A DNA stretch of 64,000 nucleotides from Atherix ibis. Its lineage: Eukaryota > Arthropoda > Insecta > Diptera > Athericidae. Made by a program: the position numbers and the translations under genes. The notes under the pieces were generated by a model. That model was not told the origin of the DNA. It ran no database searches and saw only the letters and a list, made by a program, of their open reading frames with translations. How positions within the stretch are numbered: the first letter of the stretch is position 1; each line of letters starts with the position of its first letter. The stretch is from contig OY282606.1 in NCBI GenBank assembly GCA_958298945.1, positions 94,619,696 through 94,683,695 of the forward strand, given 5' to 3'. Positions 45,080-56,973 of this stretch are shown piece by piece.

Positions 45080-47345
45080 ATTAAAATTAAGAAAAACCAG
45101 ATCGTTCAATTGGTTATGATCAATTTTCTTTAACTAAAATACTACCAAACAATCTCTTAAGTACTAACATGAATATATTGTTTATGTTAAGAATATGTAT
45201 TGTAGTAGGTTTTAAAAAGCGTAATTTATTAATAAAAGTCCAAGAAAATTATTGTATTAATTTAATTCTAATTCAAATAAAACAAAATTTGCTCGAATAA
45301 AATTTCAATTAAGAAACTTTTTTTGTTGGACAAAATGTACATAAAAACTATTCATCCTTTGAAATAAATTAATTCGAAATTAAACTGGAAAATCTCATAA
45401 AAATATTATCTAATGAACGCGCACAAGTTAATAAAATTAGCCAACTGAAATTCTGTTAATAAATATGAAATTATTATATTGCGACAGAAAATTTTCCATT
45501 TTAAAGATGAGTCCAAGATTAACGAGGAAATTTTTTCTATTATAAGTCGAAAATGATAAGAGACTGTAAGGACTAAATGAAAAGTGTATAAAGTCAATCC
45601 ATCTTTTGGATAAGTAGTAGTTGTTATATAATATCTAGTTTTATTCAAGATAAAATCATTTTTGACTCATCAAGATAAGGTATATCTCAGCTACTCAACC
45701 AGTAAGAATCTTTAATCCTTATAACGAGACTACTAATTTTTGAAGTATAAAAATTAAAATATAATGACTACAATTTAACTCTCTAGCTTAATGAAAATCC
45801 TTTAAAAAAAAGGATTAAATTGAATTTACTCTGTTTTAAAAAAATTGTCTACATTCAATAGAAGTTTTAATTCAAAGAAAAAAGTTATTTAAAAATATTA
45901 TTCGCAATAAAAAATGTTTATCTAATTTGACTGAAATCCTATTAAAAACGGAAAAGTCCTTTATTCTAACCAATTAGTGTTACAAACTAATTGAATTCCT
46001 TTCGTGACATTAAAAAAAATTTTTTTTGCTGCCTTTTTAATAATATACTACTCGTATTTATATTGACTTCAAAAACAATTTCTCCAAAGTATCCTTAAAT
46101 TTTTTTTTGGATATTTTCTTCATTTTTTTTAAATATTTTTCAAATTATATATTTCGCAATTTTTCCACCTGCTTATGATGATATTAACAATTTTTTAAGA
46201 TTATTTCAGTATTTTTTTCTTTCGAATAAAAAACTTATTTTAAACAATTTTCTATGAATAAAATTAAATGAATAATTTTTATGTTGCTAAACATTTAGTG
46301 GCAAGCCTATAGAAAAAGTTAAACATACGAGTACTAATACATGTGTTATCCAAAGATTGAATAAAAATAGTGAAAGACTAAGAATTAAAAAACTTTTGAG
46401 AAACAGAAATTCTTAAATTATAATATTTTATTTTTGGTATGGTATCAATTTCAAAATAACCTCATAACTTCAAATTATATCGAAACGATGTGCTTGCTAT
46501 TCGATAATGTCTATCGGAATGTATACAAGACCAATGGGTTCAATGTGTGCTATACTATGACAGAATTTTACGAAATAATAAATATATAATTTCCTTCTAG
46601 AAATTATGGTATTTGGAATACCATATATTTTTCGGATAGCCGCTATTCCAAAATCGATGGCAATAACGTGACTTGGCGTGTAATAATGTTAGAACGTCCG
46701 AGTTTTGGATCGTGACTGGTAAGCAATAACCTAACTCAACTCAGACCGGATTTCCCTTTTGGTCTGTTAACTACTCTATTGCTTAAATTGTTGACTTTTT
46801 CCAATTATTCTTTAAAATATTTCATTTTTAGTCAATTTCAGATATATTTAAATAAAATACGTGTATGTACTGTTTTTTACGTTTTTGTAACCTCTGTCAA
46901 ATATGTTGACCCTACTTGTCAATAGATGGCAGTAGGCGTTCAGTAGGTTCGTCAGTTTTTCTTTTCCTTGTATTAAGGAATGTTGTATAGAGATCGGACT
47001 ATACGTCCAGCTAAATAAATTAACATATCGGAATTCGGACAGCGATACAATTCCTCTCAAACAAACAAAACGATACTATTAGATTCGATCATCCATTAGG
47101 CTTGGTTGAGCACCGGTCTAATTGATGACAATAGCCTAGTTTAACTGGGACATATTTATTAATAATTTACATTGAAATCAAATAAAACTTTTATTCATCA
47201 AATATTTAAATTATCGCCTTTTAATTAATCCTTTCTAATTCCAGTCGTTAAAGTAGAGTAAAATAATTCTACGCAACAATATCATTTCTATAAATTAATT
47301 ATTTTCCATATTCTAGTACTTATTTTGTCTTATGAAAAGTCTGTA
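45080..47345. other. AT-rich gene-free DNA
   Basis: Mostly A/T-rich. The part 46440-47150 is more mixed. A segment starting TGTTGACC (46904) has a promoter-like and AATAAA-like layout that could be a solo LTR, but no target duplication supports it. Confidence 0.45.
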
Positions 47346-47379
47346 TTGAGCCTATGAGGAATATTCCTTATCGAAAGCA

Positions 47380-47600
47380 CACGTTTTTCTCTGATATTAA
47401 ACATTTTTGGAGTGCTGAAAAGCTGATGGAAGGCAACCCTAGCTCAAGAAGGTCTGCGACATCTAACACTCATGAAAATGTTCAACAAGTGAGAGCTTTT
47501 ATGAGGTCAGACAGGCGATTTATAATGAAGCTGATGAGCGAGTCCTTGTAAGGCTCAGAAAAAAGGTTATTTGTGTCAGTTCGAGTATTGCAGTCATCAA
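47380..47600 (+). pseudogene. mariner-like transposase, 5' part (split by LINE)
   Basis: Reads FWSAEKLMEGNPSSRRSATS then ENVQQVRAFMRSDRRFIMKL and a stop at 47548-47550. This is the linker and second helix-turn-helix of the same mariner-like family as 18970, 32540 and 62640. Its C-terminal end appears 1.7 kb downstream at 49250, after an R1-like LINE. Confidence 0.65.
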
Positions 47601-47699
47601 GAAAACGGACTTCATCCCAAACGAGTTTTTGTTGCCAAAATGGATTCTTCCGATCTTGGTACTGTCGATAGCAGTATGGGGTCGCATCATTGAGCGGCC

Positions 47700-49235
47700 T
47701 AAAGAGGTTTCATGATATGCAGCCGTGTGTGGGAACAATGGGAGGGTTGTTCGCCGAATTGTGCATGGCTGCCCCACGGATCTGTGTTTGGCTCCACCAT
47801 TTGTAATATGATGATAAACGGTCTCTTGGTGCAGTTGGAGGAGACCCGTTGCGGTGTGATCGTATATACGGATGATCTTCTACTTCTGATTGCGGGGGAA
47901 AGTAGATATGTGGTAGAGGTAGGGGGCAGTTGCTACATGCAAATTGTGTGTTAATGGGGTAATAGAATAGGAGTGATTGTTTCAGAAAAAAGACTGTGTG
48001 TATGTTGTTGAGGGGATTTTTGGCGCCCAATAGGCCGCCCAATATTCGTTTAGAGACGGTCTGGGTCCGATACACGCGGGGTCCGATACGGCCTCACTTG
48101 CAACATCTAAGAAGAAGCGTGGCCTGTTTGGTTGGCATGCTGGTGCGAGTGTTCCTTGAGGGGTCTACGATCCAGAGCGTTGAAAGTCCTGTATAAGGGT
48201 ATGTTTGCTCCGTGTGCAATGTATGCGTCGTGTGTATGGGGTGACATTATGAGTAACCAGTATGCTAGGATAGGTATAAACTCTGTACAGTGTTTGGCTC
48301 TGTATACAGCGTCTAGAAATCTAATGGGACCTGCAACTGCTGCGTGGAAACATTCACTTCCGATTACGGCGGGACATCCCGCTTGCTGGTTGTCCGGTTA
48401 CGAATGAAGCAGTTCAGAATCTTTTAGCCCATGCCAGCAGCGTGTACTGGTCCTGAATAGAATGTATGAAATATGGCAACGCCGATGGGATGAAAGTGTG
48501 AATGGCAGATGGACGCACATGTTCATTTCGGATGTGTGCCTTGTGACTGGGTGTGGATTTGAATTTGGCCCGTTCCTTGGGTATTTACTCACGGAACATG
48601 GCAGTATAAATGGGTTCCTGTGTGGGTGTGTACTGAGTGCGGAGAATAGATGCCCTTGTAGGATGGTGGAGGGGAGTGTCAAGCACTTTCTCATCGAGTG
48701 TGGCCTGTACGGGGATTTGCGTGAGTTAAGTGCATGTGGAATTGTAGGGATGGTGATAGTGTGCATGTGAGTGATGAGTTAGGTATGACAGAACGATATG
48801 AATGCCTTAATAGATTTGCCGTGTCGCTTTTTGAAAGGAGAGCGACGATGGTGTATGAATGAGTGTGTGAATGAGACTGCAACCGGGTGACAGACCACGG
48901 TCGAATGAGTGTGTGAATGAGACTGCAACCGGGTGAAGACCCGAAAGTACAATAGGGTGCCTAGAGATTAACAAAGCTTAGCGGTTCCTAGAGATTTACA
49001 AGGTTCCTTACCGTAGCTCAATGAGCTGAGTACAAACTGAAGTACTCTTAAAACCGCGGGAATCGGGGTTCCACATGGTGTTAAAACACACTGTGCCCGA
49101 TAATAGTGAGCCAAAATAGGCAACAACGTGGTGGCTGTGGTTAGTACCCACATCGCGGCTGCGATCTCCGGATCGCTGGTGCGAGATACTGGTAATTATC
49201 TCGGGCGCTGTTACAGCTTATGATAGCAGAGGTTA
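47700..49235 (+). pseudogene. R1-like LINE: reverse transcriptase, C-terminus, 3' UTR
   Basis: Truncated at the 5' end inside the reverse transcriptase: CAWLPHGSVFGSTICNMMIN (the G-C-P-Q-G-S-x-x-G-P-T-x-W-N box), VIVYTDDLLLLIAGESR (Y-A-D-D changed to Y-T-D-D, both aspartates kept), CEWGNR-like residues, MFAPCAMYASCVWGDIMSNQ and YARIGINSVQCLALYTASRN. After a deletion the C-terminal domain follows: MYEIWQRRWDESVNGRWTHM, then CPCRMVEGSVKHFLIECGLY, a C-x-C...H...C knuckle typical of R1/TRAS-group elements. Several frameshifts and stops. The 3' UTR from about 48860 contains a 46-base tandem duplication. Confidence 0.8.
48857..48936. repeat. Short tandem duplication in LINE 3' UTR
   Basis: A 34-base block beginning GAATGAGTGTGTGAATGAGA occurs at 48857 and again at 48903, a period of 46. 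It is at the start of the R1-like LINE 3' UTR. Confidence 0.9.
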
Positions 49236-49244
49236 AGAAAGTCA

Positions 49245-49370
49245 CATTAAATAAGAATATTTTACTATCGATAGCATCCAAAAGATTGTAATCGACGAGG
49301 AGCTAAAGGCGATTCTAGCTGAAGACTTCTAGCACTGTTACAAAAGAAATCCTTTTAACTATTGATAATG
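49245..49370 (+). pseudogene. mariner-like transposase, C-terminus (split by LINE)
   Basis: Reads FTIDSIQKIVIDEELKAILA then EDF, a stop and HCYKRN, the E-L-K-A-I-P...F-x-x-C-Y end of the same family as the fragment at 47380. With that fragment it brackets the R1-like LINE. Confidence 0.65.
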
Positions 49371-49374
49371 GTGT

Positions 49375-51240
49375 CCGCTTATGTCGCGCTTATGCTGCCT
49401 AAAGAAACTACTTTGAAGGAGACAGAATTGAAGTATAAAAATAAAAAAAAATTGTTGCCAAAAAAATGACAATCAAAAATAATTTTCACTAAAATTTTTA
49501 AAATAAATTTTAAAAATGTTTCTGTGGCACATTGAATTAAGTCGTCATTGTCTTTGTCTTAAAAGACAATACCAATTTCTGGTCTAAAAATGCATATTGG
49601 ATGAGATAAAACATTGCTGTCTGTCATCGAAATTAATTATGGTTTTGAGATGGCTATTTTCAAGACCACAAATGTTACATATAATAAAATTATTTTAAAG
49701 CAATTTTTTTATGTTAACAAAATATACAACAATAAAAAAAACTCTATAATAAGTGGTAAGCAATGGAATTCCCAAAGGCACCATCATCACCTTATGACAC
49801 TGTGACCTGTGCTTGTGGAATTAATTTTCAGGAGAAAAGTTTTTCTAGTTTAAAAATTTTATTATGAAAGTTTAGTAATTAAGGTTGGTTACAATCTATT
49901 CATAGCTGCATAAACTAGGTAAAACTAACTAAATGAATGGCTGCAAATTTATGAAATATAAAAAGTAATTAAAATCAGTCGTTTTTATAGTCATAGTCGT
50001 AATTTTAGAAAAGATGACATTGTGATAACTTTAAAAGATAGAAATTTTTAGTATTCATCCATCAAAGATACATTTATTCAAACTCATCCAAGGCTTTTAC
50101 AAAATTTCTTCTCAGATATCATATTCTTATCTTCTACTCTTAATATTTTATTGTGTTCCTGTTCAATTTGATATGAAAAGTTATTTGAAAACTGTTTGAA
50201 ATCCAACCTTCACTGAGTAACAAAAAACCTTTTAGGGCGACCAAATAGAATTAAAAAAATAAAACTTTTTAAAAGTTTTATTTTAAATTTTTAGCATCCT
50301 GTAATTTTTGCTAATTTTGATCAGAGTACAATTTTCAATCATAATTTTTTGATATTTCAAATGAAATTGATTAATAAAAAAATAAAAAATACAAAATGTT
50401 CAGTAAGAAAATCAAAAGTTCAAAATCAGTCAGTCTTCGGTATTTCGTATTAAATTTAATTTGATCATAAAATTCCTTTATACAAATTGATGATCTTTGC
50501 TGAAGAATATATCTCTTTGAAATAGAAAAACTATAAACTTACTTTTAACATAGATTAAGAGTTCACGGGAATTTTCCTAAGAACTTTAGAAGATGAAATG
50601 CAAAAAGTTTTAAAACAGACTCGATAATAATAACTTTCTAAGATATATTGTTCGTATCAAACTGAAATTTCCAAGAATGTCATACCAAAAAAAGCCAAAG
50701 TTGGCAAAAACAATTTCAGGTTGGATAATTTCAATCTTCATTCATTATGATTATTCATCTTCATGCCTCAAAAATATAATTATTTATAATATATAAAATT
50801 ACGGTAGAGTTCGACATGAATTCAGTTAACAACTTAACAGTATCCTAAGAAAATACCGACAAAGCGTTTGAAAATTTCATTTACTTTATTTGGTGCGAGT
50901 ATTTATCAGGATTCCTTACGTAAACATTGAGAAAGTAGTACCAAATTTGTCAAAGTATAATTTAATTTAATACTGAAGATGAAATTTCTTATTATTATTA
51001 TATAAAATGTGTAGTTAGTTGTTTAACTGATATAACAAAATATACCTTTTTAATTATGAAATAAAATAACAGATCAATAAAAATTCGTTTTTTTAAATAT
51101 TCTATAGTATCTAACGTATTAATTTACATATTCCACTCAATAAATTTCATAAAATTTCGTTAATTTTTATGACCCCTCATCTGAAATAGATATAAATATA
51201 GGGTATAGCAAGAACCAGGAAAATAATGAAATGACTTATA
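49375..51240. other. AT-rich gene-free DNA
   Basis: No ORF with a domain and no array or TIR. Frames here are short and A/T-driven. Confidence 0.6.
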
Positions 51241-52200
51241 TGAAAACGTCTTGTTGAAACCACATACGAGGTCTGTTCAAAAAGTATCGAAATTATTTAT
51301 TTATTCACGAATATCTATTTTCTCCTCTTCAAAGTAATCCAAATCAGATATTATACACTTGTGCCAACGTTTTTTCCAATCCTCGAAGCACTTAAAAATT
51401 GCGGATTGCTTCGCGCAACTTGCGCATAACTTGCAGGTAATATTCCTTGTTAACAGTTCTACCCTGTGGCAAGAACTCATGATGCACCACGCCCATGCAA
51501 TCGAAGAAAACTGTAAGCAAAACCCTCACCTTCGACCGAACTTGACTTTTCTTCGTTCACATCTTCTCGGCCCTCTGAGAACATTTTGTACCACCGATAA
51601 ACGTTGCTTCGGTCCAAGGCAGCTTCACCATATACCACAGTCAACATTCGGAATACGTCTGCGCAATTAATTTTGTTTTTCACACAAAATTTGACAGATT
51701 CTTTGATCCATTTTTTTGGAATGGGCAAAAATCGAAGACGAGCCAAAACACGTGCAAGCTGTCTGTCAAAAATGAACTAAACGTCCAAAATGGCCGAACT
51801 TGTCGGCATAAGTGAGAGACATGAGTACCAAGATAACGCCACAAAAAATCAAAAAAATCTAAAATACGTAACCCGCGGAAACTCAAAATTTGCGATACTT
51901 TTTGAACAGACCTCATATAGTGCACATCCATGTCTTGTAATTGAGGCACACAAAATTTTGGCGCGCATTATTAGCTGTTTTTGCCCGACCAGCTGAATTT
52001 TCAAAGAAGAATGGTCCGCTTATACCTTTAGCCCAAAATCCGCACCAAAGAGTCACTCGTGGATTTTCTGAACAGAAAATGCAACAATTTTGTCGAATAA
52101 CCAAACCATCAAGATAATAATGAGCCTCATGGCTGAAAATGATTTTGTTCGAATTGTAGCTGCCAAAACTTTATTATTTTTAAAATTTTGCCTAATAATA
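51205..52200 (-). pseudogene. WPPRS-type transposase interrupted by mariner
   Basis: Minus strand from 52170: NKIIFSHEAHYYLDGLVIRQ (first catalytic Asp of S-D-E-A-H changed to His), CCIFCSENPRVT, then after a small deletion LWCGFWAKGISGPFFFENSA and LNYKTWMDVH-like text (CLNYKTWMCTI in one frame, MDVHYM in the other). At 51917 it is cut by the mariner. Directly beyond the element, at 51262, it continues WFQQD, the second catalytic Asp motif. Ignoring the insert and one TA gives MDVHYMWFQQD. Nothing downstream of WFQQD is recognisable. Confidence 0.8.
51267..51915 (-). mobile_element. Internally deleted mariner-like element with TIRs
   Basis: 649 bases flanked by TA (51265-51266 and 51916-51917). 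Ends read CGAGGTCTGTTCAAAAAGTA and, reverse-complemented, TGAGGTCTGTTCAAAAAGTA, both continuing TCG. Minus-strand coding debris reads KESVKFCVKNKINCADVFRM, SNVYRWYKMFSEGREDVNEE, then VLLTVFFDCMGVVHHEFLPQ, RTVNKEYYLQVMRKLREAIR and FEDWKKRWHK. Two deletions have removed all three catalytic aspartate blocks. It is inserted in a WPPRS-type transposase (see next entry). Confidence 0.9.
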
Positions 52201-52252
52201 AAAATGCGTTATTCTTTCATGTAGCTCTCCATTTTAAATAACCCTGAACTAT

Positions 52253-52392
52253 CAGCTGTCATGCTGCCATTTTTTTTCGTTGGCAGCACTTTACCGCACA
52301 AATAGCGCAAAATTCTATAATTCAGCTGTCACGCTGCCATTTTTTTCGTTGGCAACACTTTACCGCACAAATAGCGACACTCTATAATTTCA
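52253..52392. repeat. 70-bp tandem duplication
   Basis: Two copies begin CAGCTGTCATGCTGCC (52253) and CAGCTGTCACGCTGCC (52323), both running through CGTTGGCA(G/A)CACTTTACCGC. Differences are a few substitutions and indels. It lies just upstream (in minus-strand terms) of the WPPRS-type transposase and may be part of its 5' UTR. Confidence 0.9.
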
Positions 52393-52399
52393 ATTCTTT

Positions 52400-52820
52400 A
52401 CAAAGGATATTTTGAAATATGATTTTTCATATTCAGCTTTTAAATATGATATTAGTCAACAATATCTGAATCGAAGCATACCAAAGAGTAGTGATTGGAG
52501 TTTCTGAGTCATTGCAAATCGTTTAATACTATTTTACTAACCTCTATTCAGAGTCAATAATGAAAGCTTTTAATAAAAGATATAGTTTTTATACTGATAT
52601 AGATCATTATATATAGAATCAATCTAAACGACTTTTAATTATACACTTTTCTTTCTGATTTTGTAGTAAAATTTTAAATAAAATGTTCCACTAGAAATGT
52701 ACACAATGTATAGAAGTGTATCCTGTAAGAATATATAGGATACATTGTAACATTTAAATACGAAGGATATCTTTCTATTTGCTTTTATTTTAATTGATAA
52801 AATAAATTTGTTGACAGAAA
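52400..52820. other. AT-rich spacer
   Basis: No recognisable gene. A 61-codon minus-strand frame at 52639-52824 has no domain. Confidence 0.5.
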
Positions 52821-52821
52821 T

Positions 52822-52902
52822 CATTTTAACTATTAATTGTGGTGTTGATTGAGAAAAAGCTCATAGGTAACATTTTAACTATTAATTGTGGTGTTGATTG
52901 AG
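52822..52902. repeat. Direct repeat of 32 bases
   Basis: CATTTTAACTATTAATTGTG plus GTGTTGATTGAG occurs at 52822-52853 and 52871-52902, 49 bases apart. A second short direct repeat (TTTATGTTAAACTTGATG) follows at about 52950 and 52996. Local duplication, cause unknown. Confidence 0.9.
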
Positions 52903-52989
52903 ATCTTATCTGAATCAATAAATAATTTGATCGATGTGCTATCAAATTTTATGTTAAACTTGATGAATTTACAAGTTGGCCTACATAAA

Positions 52990-53320
52990 GTTGAATTTAT
53001 GTTAAACTTGATGGGGAGTTTTTTGATGGAATAACGGCACAGAAAGGCCATTAGCATCGGAAGCTGATAAAATATTGAACGAGTGAAGGATTTTATGAGG
53101 TTATTACAGAAGCTGATGAGTATGATTATCAGTGTTTGAAGGGCTCAAAAAACGGATCCTTCACGTTGGATAGTACCACTCGGTCATCTCCATCAATAAT
53201 TTTTTATCAAATCATTCACAGTTTGTGTGGTTTTTTTTGACAAAAAAAAACCACTTGGCTGCTGTAACCGAAGAGCTGAGGGTGATCCCAGTATTTTTTG
53301 AAGGCACAATTATTGATGTA
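52990..53320 (+). pseudogene. Decayed mariner-like transposase
   Basis: In one frame 53020-53100 reads GSFLME.RHRKAISIGS and, after two stops, NIERVKDFMR (linker and start of the second helix-turn-helix). Near 53250-53310 the C-terminal signature AVTEELRVIPVFFEG appears. The catalytic core is gone. The family is the same as 32540, 47380 and 62640. Confidence 0.6.
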
Positions 53321-53379
53321 TAAATTAAAATAAAATTTTTGCAAATTTTACCTCGTCCACAAAATAAGAACAAAAAGTT

Positions 53380-53710
53380 TGAAATGGAAAAAAGATCACC
53401 AACATAGGTCGCAGGATGTGTCCAAATTTGATATTTTTAAATGCCGAAAGGATGCTGAAGAGCTGCGTAATCTGACAGACACTGTAAGATATGGTGAAAA
53501 GAATCATTTAGTTTGGAGATGTTTCGAAGGTCTTTTAAAAGGCGACCTTGTTAAAAAAAAAAAACCGGAAAAACTTATAAAGGATTTTTGTTCGATCCTA
53601 GCCTGTGTTCAGAAGCAGGAGTTCAAAATATACACCACGACTGTTACAAGATGCGATTTCTCCCATCGAATATTTATGGAAGCAGTTAAACCGAAAGGCA
53701 GAAGCTAAAA
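53380..53710 (+). pseudogene. Tc1-like transposase fragment
   Basis: Reads TVRYGEKNHLVWRCFEGLLK then GDLV (T-V-K-Y-G...M-V-W-G-C-F motif), followed after deletion and frame change by ISPIEYLWKQLNRKAEA near 53655-53708, the P-I-E-x-L-W box with the glutamate kept. The second Asp block is missing. The P-I-E-Y-L-W ending resembles 44900-45070, so these two are likely one family. Confidence 0.7.
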
Positions 53711-53719
53711 ATTTAAAAA

Positions 53720-55650
53720 GTTAACAGTACGTTTGAATAAAGTTTTCTTGGAATTATTCCACAAACTCTGATAAAAATTACTTGAAAGATTGCCAAGAAC
53801 CTGCAAGGCTGTTATTTAATAATAAAAAGCAATCGTATTAAAAAATATATTAAAGCAAAATTCAACAACAAAAAACAACTAATATCATTAATTTCGTATT
53901 TTAATCAAGAAAATGACCAAAAGTAAAAGTATTCAAATGTGCTTTGGTTAGTAATTTAATAGTTTCAAGGGATTTACAGAGAAAAAAGTTTTCCGATTTT
54001 ACATCAAATATTTACAATTTATAATCGATTTTTTATAATTAATTACATTTGCATTTTATAGTAATTAATTTATACTTTTGAGAGTTGAATATTGCAATAT
54101 TTGAAAAAAAATACTCCTTTTTATTGTAATAGAATTTATTGTTAGCAAAAAAAAAAACATTAATTCTGCAAATTGCTATCGTCAAATTAAAAGTCCATTA
54201 ATAGAAATTTTAATCAAAAATTCATTTGATTATGAAGATATGCTTTAACATGTAATCCTGAAAAGTATAAGTGCATGTATTTATTTTAAAATTATTCTAG
54301 ACAATAATTAAATAAACATGCTCGCACATATTTTAACAATAAGATTAATATCATTTTAAGTTAATGGATCATTTTTTAATAATTTATGAATATTTATTTG
54401 TTAATTTATTAATGTGCTCGTAAAAATATCTCTTTTTTTGTTTATTTTTAGGGGTAATAAATTTTAGCAGTTAAAGAACATTTTATTACTCTGTCTTTGT
54501 ATAAATATAAATTTAATTATTTTTAACGTAAAATCATTTTCATCTCTATTATTAATATATCAATATAAGAAAGGACAAACATACAACGAAAATATTGTTT
54601 ATAGGTTGTTTTTTTCTTGGTTTTTTGTTTTTGGAATGTCTTAACAAACCCAAGTGCAAATGCCAAGAAAATATGCACAAATAATAATCAAGAATATAAT
54701 TGGCGACATTTAATAGGAATAGTCGAAAACAATCATTTTCCAAGAAAATTCCTGAGATATTTTTCTAAAAATAATAAATTCACAGTACATGTGACTAAGA
54801 TACGTGTACATCACAATTCGAAATGAAATCTTTTGCAATAATAATGATGCTTTTTGATGATTTTACTTTGAATTTTTGAGGCGAATATAATAGTTATTTT
54901 TTGAAGTGACTTATATATAATTATCAGGAAGTATGGGGATTCATTGGAATAAACTAAATATAGAAAAAATAACTGGGACAAAAAAATGTTATTTGTTTTT
55001 TTCTTTCTTTAATTTAATAGAATAAAAATAATTGAAGGCAAACTTCCAGTAAAAGATGGCTTTTTAAAATTGGTCGCCAATTATTTTGTTTGTGATTCAT
55101 GTGCGAAGAAAATTGATGATGTGTAAATTTATTTTCTACTTTATTGTTTATGTAAATTATAATTAACTTAATTTAATGGTGTGATAATTTCTGAAGGATT
55201 CAAGTAAGTATTTTTGTTTTATGAGTATTCAAAAATATATTGTTTCAAGTTATTTTCTTATAATTAATTGAACTTTTCGAAATTGATTTGCTTCAAATTA
55301 TTTGGCCAGCTAATTTTGAGAACATTTAATCATTATTGTTTCTTATTTTCTTCGAAGATATTCGATAAAAAAATTTTCTTTGTATTATTCAATATTATGG
55401 TTAACTCTTAACAAAAAATTACGATTGATAAGAAAGCGTCTGATAAGTAATGAATATCTTTTCAAAACTTTTGATTTTATAATCGATATAAAGATAAGTC
55501 AAAGAGATATCATTTCTGAAATGTTTCCAACGAAAAACATGCATTCTACATTAAATTTCATACTGGCAAAAGTAACATTAAATTTATGTACATACGTGAA
55601 TATAGCAATTTTCAAAATCGAATAGTTATTTTATCTAATTAAATATAGGT
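53720..55650. other. AT-rich gene-free DNA
   Basis: No motif-bearing ORF, array or TIR. Frames at 54552 (-), 54617 (+) and 55380 (+) are composition-driven. Confidence 0.6.
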
Positions 55651-56973
55651 GTACAGGGTGTTCTAAAGAGAAGTTTATAATTTTGACAAAATTCTTTAAC
55701 ATAAACTTAAATGGCCACCTCAATTTTGTTGCGAATATTTGCTTTTTTTCTTTATCTGCAACTACAATTTTATTGTAACAAGCAGATTTACATAATATTT
55801 TAATTAATAATCTTTTGCATCATGGAAGTGGGAATATACACCCATCGGCGTTTCTCCAACTGATGGAAGTTAGATTCCTCTAGAAAATTTCTAGGCCATT
55901 GCCTCTTAAGTCTCCGATGATTATTTCCGAGGAGGGCCGTACAGGACATTTCTCTCATAAGTGGATTATGGATGATAGGATAAACAGGAGTAAAATTTTT
56001 GATAGCGGGAAATGCACAGGTCCTGAATAAAGGGAATATTTAAATCACGATATATTAAGATGCTACGAACATAAAAGGAGCATCAACAATTTTACGGAGG
56101 ATTTTGGATTGTAAGGCCTGGACGCGATAGGAATTGGAATGTTTCGTTAAACCCCAAAGTTTAATTCCATATGTCATGTCAAAATAGGTTTTATGATTAT
56201 ATTGTATATTAAAAGTTTACTTTTTATTGTTAGTTTCGAGCATTTGTCCAGTAGTTTAAGAAGTTGTAGGTAATGTCTGTTAGCCTCAACTCTTTTTAGT
56301 CTATTATGTGGGTTCAATGTTAATCTCTTGTTTAGGTAAAGTCCCAAATAACTTACTTTATCATATTGTGGAATCATGTTGCTATTAAGGTATAAAGCGG
56401 TAGGTTTTCCTTGGCAAAAAATAACAGTAATGTGATTACTCTTCTGTTCATTTACTCTCAATCTCCATCTCTTCAACTAGGATTGAAGGTTGTGGATATG
56501 AAATTGTAAATTGTTGGAAGCTATGTGAGGATTTGTATGGGTAGCAAGTGTAGCCGTGTCATATGCATAAGTAGCAATGATAGTATTAGAATCAGATGGA
56601 TCGTCATGGGTATAAATATTATATAAAATGGGATCAAGGATAGTGCCTTGTGGGACTCCGGCTAGAATAGGATTCTGAGTTAATTGAAACTGGGAAATGA
56701 CGTTGGGAGAGAGATAAATTTATGATAAGGTAGTATATTGAAGGAAGAAAGCTGCTCTTGAATTTTCAGAGGAGTCCAGGATATCTAAAAATAATCCTGG
56801 GCAATACTCTTGAGAGGATGCAATGTGATTAATAACGCGAAGGTATTGCTTGATTGTGGAGTGTTCAGATCGGAAGCCAAATTGTTTCATTAACTAGGAT
56901 TGGGCAGAGTTTGTTTTAATAGGAGTTTTTCAAAAATCTTACCAAGGATTGGTAGGAGGCTGATAGCTCTATA

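Noticed and set aside
46904..47060. Possible solo copia-type LTR starting TGTTGACC
   Set aside because: No matching CA end with a five-base target duplication, no primer-binding site and no internal retroelement sequence.
55651..55680. ACAGGGTGTTCTAAAG as an independent transposon end
   Set aside because: It can be the 3' boundary region of the Jockey LINE, and no partner end was found.
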